From Rhodobacteraceae bacterium IMCC1335 (GTDB lineage Bacteria > Pseudomonadota > Alphaproteobacteria > Rhodobacterales > Rhodobacteraceae), in NCBI GenBank assembly GCA_039640495.1, contig CP046864.1:310001-374000 (forward strand): DNA of 64,000 bases. The letters run 5' to 3'. Of the stretch, positions 37,914 to 45,770 are shown one piece after another. Under the pieces are notes generated by a model, which had not been told where the DNA came from, did no database searches, and worked only from the letters and a program-made list of their open reading frames with translations. The position numbers and the translations under genes are program-made. Numbering within the stretch: position 1 is the stretch's first letter; the number at the start of each line of letters is the position of its first letter.

Positions 37914-38861
37914 ATGGGCGGCTATATTCTCAAACGTCTGGTCTCTGCGATCCCAGTGCTCCTGGGGATTACCATCATCGTTTTTTTGATCATGTCGCTC
38001 ATCCCCGGCGATCCGGCGACGGCGATCCTTGGCTCATACGCCACCCCTGAAAACGTAGAAAAGCTCAACCAGGACCTTGGCCTCGACAAGCCTATGGTGC
38101 AGCGCTACGGTATTTGGCTTGGTAATATGCTGACTGGTGATTTCGGGCGTTCCTACTCGCTTAACCGACCTGTGCTCGACGAAATTCTTGAGCGGTTCAA
38201 TGCCACGCTGATACTTGCTGGAACGTCCTTTGTCCTGTGCTCCGTGCTAGGCATTCTGGCAGGTGTTATTTCCGCTGCGCGACAGTATGGTCTAGCTGAC
38301 AAGGCGATCACTTTTGTGGTTCTCATTGGCATCTCTGTGCCGTCGTTTTTTCTTGGCATGATGATGATCCTTCTCTTCGCGGTGAAGCTGCGCTGGCTTC
38401 CTGTGTCGGGTATGTATGCGATCTATGGCGGTGGCGATCTGCCCGACCTGCTCGATCACCTGATCATGCCTGCTCTCGCGCTAGCGGCGGTGGCCACGGG
38501 GGTTATCGCCCGGCTCTCCCGCTCGGCCATGCTTGAAGTGCTGCGGCAGGATTATATTCGTACCGCCCGCGCTAAAGGCGTACCCGAGCGCCGCGTCATC
38601 ATGGGCCATGCCTTGCGTGCTGCCATGGTGTCCATCATTCCCGTGCTTGGTATTCAGGCGGGCTTCGTGCTGTCGGGTGCAATATATATCGAGATCGTTT
38701 TCCAGTGGCCCGGTGTGGGCCGGATGCTGGTCGATGCGATCCTGAAGCGCGACTTGTTGCTTGTACAAGGCGGTGTGGTTTTTGTAGCGGCCTGCTACGT
38801 GCTCTTTAACATCGCGGTTGACGTGGCTCAAAGCCTGCTTGATCCGAGAATCAAGACATGA
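37914..38861 (+). CDS. Opp/Dpp-type ABC importer permease 1
   Basis: 315 residues from the ATG at 37914 (MGGYILKRLVSAIPVLLGIT); the frame starts 9 codons earlier. Six helices, DppB-type N-terminal signature FLIMSLIPGDPATAILG, and the EAA loop VLRQDYIRTARAKGVPERRV. The stop overlaps the start of the next gene by 4 bases. Confidence 0.93.
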   Translation: MGGYILKRLVSAIPVLLGITIIVFLIMSLIPGDPATAILGSYATPENVEKLNQDLGLDKPMVQRYGIWLGNMLTGDFGRSYSLNRPVLDEILERFNATLILAGTSFVLCSVLGILAGVISAARQYGLADKAITFVVLIGISVPSFFLGMMMILLFAVKLRWLPVSGMYAIYGGGDLPDLLDHLIMPALALAAVATGVIARLSRSAMLEVLRQDYIRTARAKGVPERRVIMGHALRAAMVSIIPVLGIQAGFVLSGAIYIEIVFQWPGVGRMLVDAILKRDLLLVQGGVVFVAACYVLFNIAVDVAQSLLDPRIKT

Positions 38862-40723
38862 ACCTTTTTCTAAAATTGTTGTTCCGAAATCGGTTAGCCA
38901 CGATAGGTGCGGTGGTGCTGGCGGCGATCCTTATAATGGTGCTGTTGACGCCCATTCTGCCCCTGCACGATCCTGATGTGACCGCCACCGCCGACCGGTT
39001 CAAACGCCCCTTCACCGAGGGCCACCTGCTGGGCAAGGATCATCTGGGCCGTGACCTTCTTAGCCGACTGTTGCATGGCACCCGCCTGAGCCTCGCCGTC
39101 GGGATCGCCGCGGCCCTGATCGCCGCCACCATCGGCTCAGCTATCGGGATTATCGCAGGCTATTTCGGGGGACGGACCGATAATATAGTCATGCGCATCG
39201 TCGATATGCTGATGGCCTTTCCTTACATCCTGCTGGCGCTTGCCATTGTTGCCGCGCTTGGTCCCGGGTTGATGAACGCGCTCATCGCCGTTGCCGCCGT
39301 CAACGTGCCGTTTTTTGCCCGGAACATCCGTGGCATTACCGTGGGACTGACAGGGCGCGAGTTCATCGACGCGGCACGACTAACCGGGATGGGGCACACT
39401 CGGATCATCCTGACCGAGCTTCTGCCCAATGTTCTGCCGGTCATTGTAATCGCAATGTCCACTACAGTCGGCTGGATGATACTTGAAACGGCGGGCCTCA
39501 GCTTCCTCGGGCTGGGCTCGCAGCCGCCGCAGGCTGATCTAGGCTCGATGCTGGGTGAGGCGCGTTCGGCCATGATCTCGCACCCGCACACGTCAATCGT
39601 GCCGGGGATCATGATTTTCCTGATCGTAATGTCCATCAACCTGCTGGGCGATGGGGTGCGCGACGCACTGGACCCACGCCTGCGCGCTGGCGCGCTCAGC
39701 CGTCCCCTCGCCACGACACTGATCCAGCGTCAGGGGGATATACCCGCTGCGACGGACGATCTGCTTGCCATTCAAGAGCTTCAGACTCAATTCCATGTCG
39801 GCAATCGCATCTACCGCGCCGTCGGCGGCGTATCGCTGGCAGTCAAACCTGGTGAATGCCTGGGCGTGATCGGCGAAAGTGGCTCGGGTAAATCTGTCAC
39901 TGCACTCAGCGTCATGGGCCTCGTCGCCTCGCCCCCCGGTGTGATCACCGGCGGTGCGGTGCGCTTTCAGGGCGAGGACTTGATCGGCGCGCCCTATGAG
40001 ACGCTGCGCCAGAAGCGTGGAGATAGGGTGGCCTATATCTTCCAGGACCCGCTGAGTACGCTGCATCCGCTCTACCGGATCGGGCAACAATTGGCCGAGG
40101 CGATCCAGTCGCATCACAAAGTGTCGAAAGCCCAAGCCCGGCTGCGTGCCATCCAGCTCTTGAAAGACGTGCGTATCCCCAATTCCGAGGCGTGGGTGGA
40201 CTACTACCCGCACGAATTGTCGGGTGGGATGAGACAGCGCGTAGGGATTGCCATGGCGCTGGCCAACGAACCAGATGTAATCATCGCGGATGAACCAACC
40301 ACAGCACTTGATGTCACCGTACAGGCTCAGATCCTTTCGCTCTTGGATGACCTTCGCCTTGACAGGGGACTGGCGATCATTTTCATCACCCACGACTTCG
40401 GCGTAGTAGGCCAGATTTGTGATCGCGTGGCCGTGATGTATGCGGGCCAGATCGTCGAGGAGGGTCCGACGCAGGTGGTGCTTGACGCACCTGCCCATCC
40501 CTACACAAAACGGCTGATCGCTTGCGTACCCGAATTGGGCGGCGGACGGCGTGAACTGACCGCTATTCCGGGCCTGCCTCCCGTCGTTGACGACTTGCCA
40601 GAGGGCTGCGCCTTTGCGCCTCGCTGTGAGAAGGCGCTAAAGAGCTGCCGCGCTGGCGATGTTATGTTGCAGGGCACTGAGCTGCGCTTCGTACGTTGTC
40701 TCTACCCGGAGGAGGCCCTCTGA
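38858..40723 (+). CDS. Opp/Dpp-type permease 2 fused to ATPase 1
   Basis: 621 residues in one frame. Residues 1 to about 285 are a DppC permease (HLLGKDHLGRDLLSRLLHGT, EAA loop EFIDAARLTGMGHTRIILTE). After a linker, residues about 300 to 621 are a DppD-type ATPase: Walker A GESGSGKSVTALSV, Q-loop YIFQDPLSTLHPL, signature LSGGMRQRVGIAMAL, Walker B VIIADEPTTALDV, and the C-terminal cysteine-rich oligopeptide motif CAFAPRCEKALKSC. Fused DppC-DppD proteins are known. The fusion fixes one ATPase subunit to one permease. No frameshift. Confidence 0.93.
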   Translation: MNLFLKLLFRNRLATIGAVVLAAILIMVLLTPILPLHDPDVTATADRFKRPFTEGHLLGKDHLGRDLLSRLLHGTRLSLAVGIAAALIAATIGSAIGIIAGYFGGRTDNIVMRIVDMLMAFPYILLALAIVAALGPGLMNALIAVAAVNVPFFARNIRGITVGLTGREFIDAARLTGMGHTRIILTELLPNVLPVIVIAMSTTVGWMILETAGLSFLGLGSQPPQADLGSMLGEARSAMISHPHTSIVPGIMIFLIVMSINLLGDGVRDALDPRLRAGALSRPLATTLIQRQGDIPAATDDLLAIQELQTQFHVGNRIYRAVGGVSLAVKPGECLGVIGESGSGKSVTALSVMGLVASPPGVITGGAVRFQGEDLIGAPYETLRQKRGDRVAYIFQDPLSTLHPLYRIGQQLAEAIQSHHKVSKAQARLRAIQLLKDVRIPNSEAWVDYYPHELSGGMRQRVGIAMALANEPDVIIADEPTTALDVTVQAQILSLLDDLRLDRGLAIIFITHDFGVVGQICDRVAVMYAGQIVEEGPTQVVLDAPAHPYTKRLIACVPELGGGRRELTAIPGLPPVVDDLPEGCAFAPRCEKALKSCRAGDVMLQGTELRFVRCLYPEEAL

Positions 40724-41679
40724 TGCCCGCGCTCAAAGTCAATAACCTCGCCAAGACCTTTCCGTTGAAAAAGCCACTTTTCGGCCCGGCCCCGCCCGGG
40801 GTGCGCGCGGTGCGGCCCATGAGTTTTGAGGTGGTTACAGGCGAAACCCTTGGCGTTGTGGGCGAGTCCGGCTGCGGCAAGTCCACTCTGGCGCGGATGC
40901 TGGTGGGGCTGCTGGACCCTTCAGAGGGCACGATCGAAATTGAAGGCCAAGCGCTCTATACTTCCGACTCGGCAGAGTTCGGCAAGCTGATCCAATACGT
41001 GTTTCAGGATCCGCAAAGCTCGCTCAATCCGCGCAAAACGATCCGTCAGGTGATGGAGGCCCCGTTGAAATGTCTGCATGGTATGACTAAACCAGACCGT
41101 GACCGGCGCATCAGTGAGATTTTCGCGAGCGTCAATCTGCGCGAAGATTTTCTCGACCGATATCCGCACGAGTTTTCCGGCGGGCAGGCGCAACGTATCG
41201 GCATCGCTCGCGCACTCGCGGCAAATCCAAGGATCATCATCCTGGACGAGCCAGTCTCAGCGCTGGATGTCTCAGTGCAGGCTCAGGTGCTAAACCTGCT
41301 GGCTAACCTGAAGGCGCAGTTCGGGCTAACCTATCTTTTTATAACCCATGATCTGGCGGTGGTTGAGGCGGTCAGCGACCGGATCATCGTTCTTTATTTC
41401 GGGGCGGTGGTAGAAATAGGTCGCGCTGAAAGCATCTTTGCAAATCCCCGCCACCCTTATACAAGGCTCCTTGCGGAGAGTGCGCCGGTGGTTGGAAAAC
41501 CACCCACCGCGCTAGAGCAGAAAGGATCGGAACTGCCCGATCCGCTCAATCCGCCGCCGGGCTGTGCCTTTGTGGGTCGTTGCCCCCGCGCGACCGAAAT
41601 TTGCCGCACAAATGTGCCGGAGCTGAAAGAAATGGGAGAAGACCAACTTGCCGCCTGTCACCATCCGCTCCAAAGCTGA
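40723..41679 (+). CDS. Opp/Dpp-type ABC importer ATPase 2
   Basis: 318 residues from the ATG at 40723, overlapping the previous stop (TGATG) and preceded by GGAGG. DppF-type ATPase: Walker A GESGCGKSTLARMLVG, Q-loop YVFQDPQSSLNPRKT, signature FSGGQAQRIGIARAL, Walker B IIILDEPVSALDV, H-loop TYLFITHDLAVV. C-terminal CAFVGRCPRATEIC. Fuels import with the fused ATPase as its partner. Confidence 0.94.
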   Translation: MPALKVNNLAKTFPLKKPLFGPAPPGVRAVRPMSFEVVTGETLGVVGESGCGKSTLARMLVGLLDPSEGTIEIEGQALYTSDSAEFGKLIQYVFQDPQSSLNPRKTIRQVMEAPLKCLHGMTKPDRDRRISEIFASVNLREDFLDRYPHEFSGGQAQRIGIARALAANPRIIILDEPVSALDVSVQAQVLNLLANLKAQFGLTYLFITHDLAVVEAVSDRIIVLYFGAVVEIGRAESIFANPRHPYTRLLAESAPVVGKPPTALEQKGSELPDPLNPPPGCAFVGRCPRATEICRTNVPELKEMGEDQLAACHHPLQS

Positions 41680-42412
41680 ACCCAAGCCCAGCCGCCCTGT
41701 ACATGTCGCCGAGGCGATCAAGGATTGGGTCGTGGAGCAGGGGATGCAAGCTGGTGATCGTCTGCCCGGCGAGGTTGAGCTGATTGAACGCTTTGGCATG
41801 GCCAAAGGCACGATCCGCGAGGCGATGCGCATTCTCGAGGCGCAAGGACTGATCAAAACCCGCACCGGTCCCGGTGGTGGCAGCTTCGTGCACGAGGTCA
41901 GTCGACAGCGCGCCAAGGCTCTCTTGGGAAATTATTTCTACTTCAAGGATCTGACCATCGGTGACATCTACCAGCTGCGCCTGACGCTAGAACCTGAATT
42001 GGCCGCATCCCTTGCCGGAAAGCTTTCCGAAGGCATCCTTGAGTCGCTTGAGAGGAACACGGCCGAATACTCCGCGCCCGCTGTAACACTTGATGAGGAA
42101 CGTGATCAGCACGTCGCATCGCTGCGTTTCCACGCCATTCTTGCCGAACAGTCGCAAAACCCGCTGCTCGGTTTTATTATCGACTTCATGGTAAACCTGC
42201 TGACTGAATTGACGGTCTATCGCCGCCTCTATTCTCCGCCCAACATTGAGCTTTGGAAACAGGGCCGCGATCACCAGCAGCAACTAATCGCGGCCTTGCG
42301 TGGTGGCGATGCCGACAAGGCCAGAGCCATCATGTTCGACCACATGCAGACGGCCTGGAAGCTCATGCGCCAGCAAGAGGTCGAGATGGAGAGCCGGTTC
42401 ATTTCAGAATAG
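41648..42412 (+). CDS. GntR/FadR-type transcriptional regulator
   Basis: 254 residues from a TTG at 41648, preceded by GGGAG and overlapping the end of the ATPase gene by 32 bases. Winged helix: AEAIKDWVVEQGMQAGDRLPG, ELIERFGMAKGTIREAMRIL, TRTGPGGGSFV. The C-terminal FCD ligand domain has LRLTLEPELAASLAG and DQHVASLRFHAILAEQSQNP. It is cotranscribed with the importer and is the obvious candidate to bind the two 16-bp palindromes at 36201 and 36228. The ligand is probably the imported compound or its product. Confidence 0.9.
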   Translation: MPPVTIRSKAEPKPSRPVHVAEAIKDWVVEQGMQAGDRLPGEVELIERFGMAKGTIREAMRILEAQGLIKTRTGPGGGSFVHEVSRQRAKALLGNYFYFKDLTIGDIYQLRLTLEPELAASLAGKLSEGILESLERNTAEYSAPAVTLDEERDQHVASLRFHAILAEQSQNPLLGFIIDFMVNLLTELTVYRRLYSPPNIELWKQGRDHQQQLIAALRGGDADKARAIMFDHMQTAWKLMRQQEVEMESRFISE

Positions 42413-42506
42413 TTGCTACTGACATACAGCGATTGTTCCTTTCGCCACAATTCGCAGCGCGTTCACACCAGCCAGACATATTCGCTTGAGATTTGTTCAC
42501 GGTCAT

Positions 42507-42650
42507 TCAACGACGTCGCAGCATTTTGAAGTTTGGGCTAATTGTGTTGAAAAACTCTTGCGAACGCAACAGGTGGTTTTGGGGAACGTGATCTTCCAGC
42601 GAAAACTCATAAAACAGTGCTGCCTGCGCCTCCTGCCTTGGTCCCAACAT
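42507..42650 (-). pseudogene. N-terminal remnant of an IS1182-family transposase
   Basis: An ATG at 42650 begins MLGPRQEAQAALFYEFSLED and continues HVPQNHLLRS, the characteristic first 30 residues of IS1182 transposases. It then runs directly into the terminal repeat (QEFFNTIS) and flanking DNA before a stop at 42507. About 95 percent of the transposase is deleted. Confidence 0.8.
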
Positions 42651-42732
42651 CGCAAATCCCCCTGTCCAATACACAGATTGAATCAGCGATTGACCATTCG
42701 ATCAAGCAAGAGTTTTTCAACACAATTGGCTC
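42535..42732. mobile_element. Internally deleted IS1182-type element (198 bp, MITE-like)
   Basis: Bounded by 27-bp inverted repeats: left 42535-42561, beginning GGGCTAATTGTGTTG, and right 42706-42732, ending ACACAATTGGCTC, with two mismatches between them. The left end is identical over 23 bp to the end of the larger IS at 62950. Only the transposase N-terminus remains inside, so it could move only with help from a full copy. Confidence 0.8.
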
Positions 42733-42843
42733 AGAGCAGAAGTGTCAAATTTGTGCTGCATGTGCTTACAGCGAAGTGGAATAGCCCCCTGCAAGTGGTC
42801 CACCAACTGGGATAGTTTTGTTCCACAAATTGGAGGATCAGCG

Positions 42844-43122
42844 ATGGCTGGGAAACGAGAGAAGGCCGAAGAGATAGTATCGAAGCTTCGGCAAGTTGAA
42901 GTTCTGCAAGGGCAAGGGATGACGATAGCGGATGCGGTGCGCCAGATCGGCGTGACACAACAGACGTTCTATCGATGGCAGAAACTGTATGCCGGGATGG
43001 GTTGGTCTCAGCTCAAGCGTCTGAAGGAGCTTGAGAAGGAGAACCAACGGCTGCGGCGGGCGGTGTCCGATCTGACATTGGACAAGCTCATATTGAGCGA
43101 AGCTGCGAGGGGAAACTTCTGA
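42844..43122 (+). CDS. IS3-family transposase OrfA
   Basis: 92 residues from the ATG at 42844 (GGAGGATCAGCG upstream). Helix-turn-helix of the transposase-8 family: EEIVSKLRQVEVLQGQGM, ADAVRQIGVTQQTFYRWQ. A leucine-zipper-like helix (LKRLKELEKENQRLRRAV) follows. It ends ARGNF and overlaps the OrfB frame, with a slippery heptamer at 43110. Confidence 0.92.
   Translation: MAGKREKAEEIVSKLRQVEVLQGQGMTIADAVRQIGVTQQTFYRWQKLYAGMGWSQLKRLKELEKENQRLRRAVSDLTLDKLILSEAARGNF
43110..43116 (+). promoter_or_regulatory. Slippery heptamer for -1 frameshifting
   Basis: G GGA AAC in the OrfA frame fits the X XXY YYZ rule for -1 ribosomal frameshifting. It lies two codons before the OrfA stop. Slipping here enters the OrfB frame (KLLSPSRRRKC) and would make the OrfAB transposase. 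Confidence 0.65.
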
Positions 43123-43172
43123 GCCCTTCGCGTCGTCGCAAGTGCATCGATCATGTACGGCAGGAGCTGGAC

Positions 43173-43970
43173 GTGTCTGAGCGTCGTGCCTGCCGCGCCT
43201 TGGGGCAGCACCGTTCGACACAAAGAAAGGTTCCGCAAGGCCGGGCTGATGAAGAGCGGCTGACCGATGATATCATTGAACTGGCCGACAAATATGGCCG
43301 CTATGGTTATCGCATGGTGACGGGTTTGCTGAACAACGCTGGCTGGCATGTGAACCACAAGCGGGTCGAGCGCATCTGGCGACGTGAAGGGCTGAAGGTC
43401 CCACAAAAGCAGAGAAAGAAGGGGCGGCTTTGGCTGAACGATGGAGCGTGCGTGCGCCTCAAGCCTGAACGTGCGAACCATGTCTGGTCCTATGACTTCG
43501 TCCAGGATCGCACTGCTGACGGGCGGCCCTATCGGACACTGAACATCATCGATGAATACACAAAGGAGGCGCTGATGATCCGCGTCGATCGCAAACTCAA
43601 CTCAACCGATGTGCTGGATGCATTGACAGACCTGTTCATCCTGCGCGGCCCTCCAGAATACATAAGATCCGACAATGGGCCGGAATTTATCGCCCTGAAA
43701 GTGCGGGACTGGATCGCTGCCGTTGGCGCCAAGACGGCTTACATCGAACCTGGATCACCCTGGGAAAATGGATACTGTGAAAGCTTCAACGCCCGGTTCC
43801 GCGACGAGCTGCTTAATGGCGAACTGTTCTACAGCTTAAAGGAGGCCCAAATCCTGATCAAGAAATGGCGCATTCACTACAACACAGTCAGGCCGCACAG
43901 TTCATTGGGCTATCGTCCGCCTGCACCGGAAAGCATCGTTCGGATGGAGCAAAGGCCAATAATGCAATAA
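43173..43970 (+). CDS. IS3-family transposase OrfB (DDE integrase)
   Basis: 265 residues from a GTG at 43173, but the frame is open back into OrfA and is probably translated as the OrfAB fusion. Catalytic domain: HVWSYDFVQDRT with the first Asp, PEYIRSDNGPEFIA with the second Asp, and ENGYCESFNARFRDELLNGE with the Glu. NTVRPHSSLGYRPPAPE closes the protein. The DDE triad is intact. Confidence 0.94.
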   Translation: MSERRACRALGQHRSTQRKVPQGRADEERLTDDIIELADKYGRYGYRMVTGLLNNAGWHVNHKRVERIWRREGLKVPQKQRKKGRLWLNDGACVRLKPERANHVWSYDFVQDRTADGRPYRTLNIIDEYTKEALMIRVDRKLNSTDVLDALTDLFILRGPPEYIRSDNGPEFIALKVRDWIAAVGAKTAYIEPGSPWENGYCESFNARFRDELLNGELFYSLKEAQILIKKWRIHYNTVRPHSSLGYRPPAPESIVRMEQRPIMQ

Positions 43971-44022
43971 CATTCAAACCGGATCACCAAATGGGGGCAC
44001 GCCAATGGTAAGGAGATTGTAA

Positions 44023-44673
44023 GTGTTTGATACACTAATTCCATTTATTGGCGCAGTTCTTTTATTGCTTATTTTGCCTGGTCCCGACATGGCAGTTCTT
44101 ATTGCCAATGGTTTGAGATATAGCGCCCGCGGGGCTTTTTTTACATCTGTTGGGGTAAGTATTGGCGGGATGGTTTGGGCAATATTTGTGGCGCTTTTAG
44201 TGGCATCTTCTGCTCTGCACCCAAAGATTCTGACGGGCATACAGCTTTGTGGAGCCGCTTATTTGCTATGGTTGGCTTACACAGTAATTGTCGCGCCGTA
44301 TTCTGATATTGAGGTCGAGACACAACCAGCCAAGGGAAATTTAATTTTAAACGGGATTGTAACAAATTTGGCTAACCCTAAAGCCGCTGTATTCTTTAGC
44401 GCATTTATTCCTCAGTTCATTCCCACCGCCGCTATTCAGCCCTCACTGTGGGCATTGGGGCTTGGAACGCTTTTGTGCTCATTTGGTTTGTTTGTGAATA
44501 CAGCAATTGGATTTATCGGCACTAGCTTTTCATTCTTAAATGATCGGGGACCGCTCAACAGAGCATGGTCCCAATGGATTCTTTCCGGTGTGTTTTTATC
44601 TGTAAGTGTTGTGTTTTTGTACAATAATCTTGTGAGTGGTGGTGTACTTATAACCTTCCTACAGCAGAAATAA
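44023..44673 (+). CDS. LysE/RhtB family translocator
   Basis: 216 residues from a GTG at 44023 (AAGGAG upstream). Six hydrophobic helices with the family pattern LLLILPGPDMAVLIANGLRY and GIVTNLANPKAAVFFSAFIP. Exports amino acids or similar small molecules. It starts 20 bases after the IS3 end, so its native promoter was probably replaced by the insertion. Full length. Confidence 0.9.
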   Translation: MFDTLIPFIGAVLLLLILPGPDMAVLIANGLRYSARGAFFTSVGVSIGGMVWAIFVALLVASSALHPKILTGIQLCGAAYLLWLAYTVIVAPYSDIEVETQPAKGNLILNGIVTNLANPKAAVFFSAFIPQFIPTAAIQPSLWALGLGTLLCSFGLFVNTAIGFIGTSFSFLNDRGPLNRAWSQWILSGVFLSVSVVFLYNNLVSGGVLITFLQQK

Positions 44674-44701
44674 AAAACCGATCTGATCGCAACTGATAAA
44701 A

Positions 44702-44880
44702 TTAAATTTCCAGAAGTAATACGGTAATCCCACCATTGGTCAGCGGGTGGCGTGCCGACGCCACGGCTGATATCAATTCTTCGTATAAGGACTCGAACGA
44801 CAGACCGAGCGTGTCACGTGTGATAATCCGCCCCTCAATAATGTCGAGGTTGCCAGATCGAAGAGCCCCCGCGCTGCGGG
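44702..44880 (-). pseudogene. C-terminal fragment of a LysR-type regulator
   Basis: A minus-strand frame reads ALRSGNLDIIEGRIITRDTL, GLSFESLYEELISAVASARH, PLTNGG and stops at 44702. This matches the effector domain of LysR regulators around their LRSGELD and HPL motifs. Both the N-terminal DNA-binding part and the true C-terminus are missing. It may be the remains of a local regulator. Confidence 0.65.
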
Positions 44881-44884
44881 GACA

Positions 44885-45577
44885 TTAAATATGAATAGGA
44901 ACCAATAGCTCGGGCTCAATCACCCGCGCATTTGGAACCGCCTTAATCAAATTATCCGCAGATTGCTCAAGGAGTGGGAACGTTTTGTAATGGCAGGGAA
45001 TAATAGTTTCAAAATCAAAAAATTTTGCAGCTGCATAGCCTGCGCGCTTCATATCCATAGTGAAATGCCCCCCCGCCGATAAGATTCCGATATCAGGGGC
45101 GTGAAGATCATTAAATATCTGCATATCGGCCATCACATCCGTATCACCAGAAATATAAATCGTGTGCCCTTCGCCAGAGATCATAAATCCACATTCGCTT
45201 CCAATACAACGAGGCCCATCTTGCCCAGAAATTGTTGAACTGTGCACCGCATGCACCATCGTTACAGCAACATCTCCCAACATCACGGTGCCACCCTTAT
45301 TAAACCCGAGACCTTCGATTGCTTCGGTTTTCACCCAATGACTGATCAGATCAACTTGCCCGACAATGGGTATATTTTTATCCCTCGCGATCGGCAGCGT
45401 ATCGCAGATATGATCGAAATGTGCATGCGTTAGCAAAATATGAGTAGCGCCCTGAATCGCCTCTGCGTGCTTTTCTTCCGGCAAAATGGGGTTGCCAGTG
45501 AGCCACGGATCAATCAATAAGACCTGCTGCGCGATCTCTATTTTAAAAGACGCATGGCCCAACCAAATAATTTTCAT
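44885..45577 (-). CDS. UPF0173-type metal-dependent hydrolase
   Basis: 230 residues of the metallo-beta-lactamase fold. MKIIWLGHASFKIEIAQQ, then DPWLTGNP, the metal site HAHFDHICDTLPIA (HxHxDH variant), VHAVHSST, YISGDTDVMADMQ and IIPCHYKTFPLL. Members hydrolyse unknown substrates in the cytoplasm. Monocistronic on the minus strand, separated by 190 bases from the flavoprotein gene. Confidence 0.88.
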   Translation of the reverse strand: MKIIWLGHASFKIEIAQQVLLIDPWLTGNPILPEEKHAEAIQGATHILLTHAHFDHICDTLPIARDKNIPIVGQVDLISHWVKTEAIEGLGFNKGGTVMLGDVAVTMVHAVHSSTISGQDGPRCIGSECGFMISGEGHTIYISGDTDVMADMQIFNDLHAPDIGILSAGGHFTMDMKRAGYAAAKFFDFETIIPCHYKTFPLLEQSADNLIKAVPNARVIEPELLVPIHI

Positions 45578-45770
45578 TTTTGCGCCCCTTGAATAAAAAT
45601 TTAAGATGTAAAGCTGACTGGTTTTGATTTTTTTTGCAATTGTTTTTAAGAGCGAAACTCGACGCTAAAATTTGAAAAGGATAGATAATATTCAAATGTG
45701 TACTCTCTTCGAGATCCGCGAATACACATATGCTAATCGGAGACCCGTTCCGATGGTAACAGGTAAGTTT

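Larger units (their letters stand above)
42777..44004 (+). mobile_element. IS3-family insertion sequence
   Basis: About 1.23 kb with overlapping-frame orfA and orfB. The ends are approximate: TGGAATAGCCCCC on the left and, inverted, TGGCGTGCCCCCA on the right share TGG and GCCCCC. It lies between the IS1182 remnant and the lysE gene. No clear target duplication was found. It looks intact. Confidence 0.8.

Noticed and set aside
39593..40498. 301-residue minus-strand reading frame inside the permease-ATPase fusion
   Set aside because: It lies wholly antisense to a well-conserved ABC gene in G+C-rich DNA and has no recognisable domain.
44862..44880. CCCCGC/GCGGGG hairpin after the UPF0173 gene
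   Set aside because: A three-base loop and no T run; it overlaps the LysR remnant, so termination is not supported.
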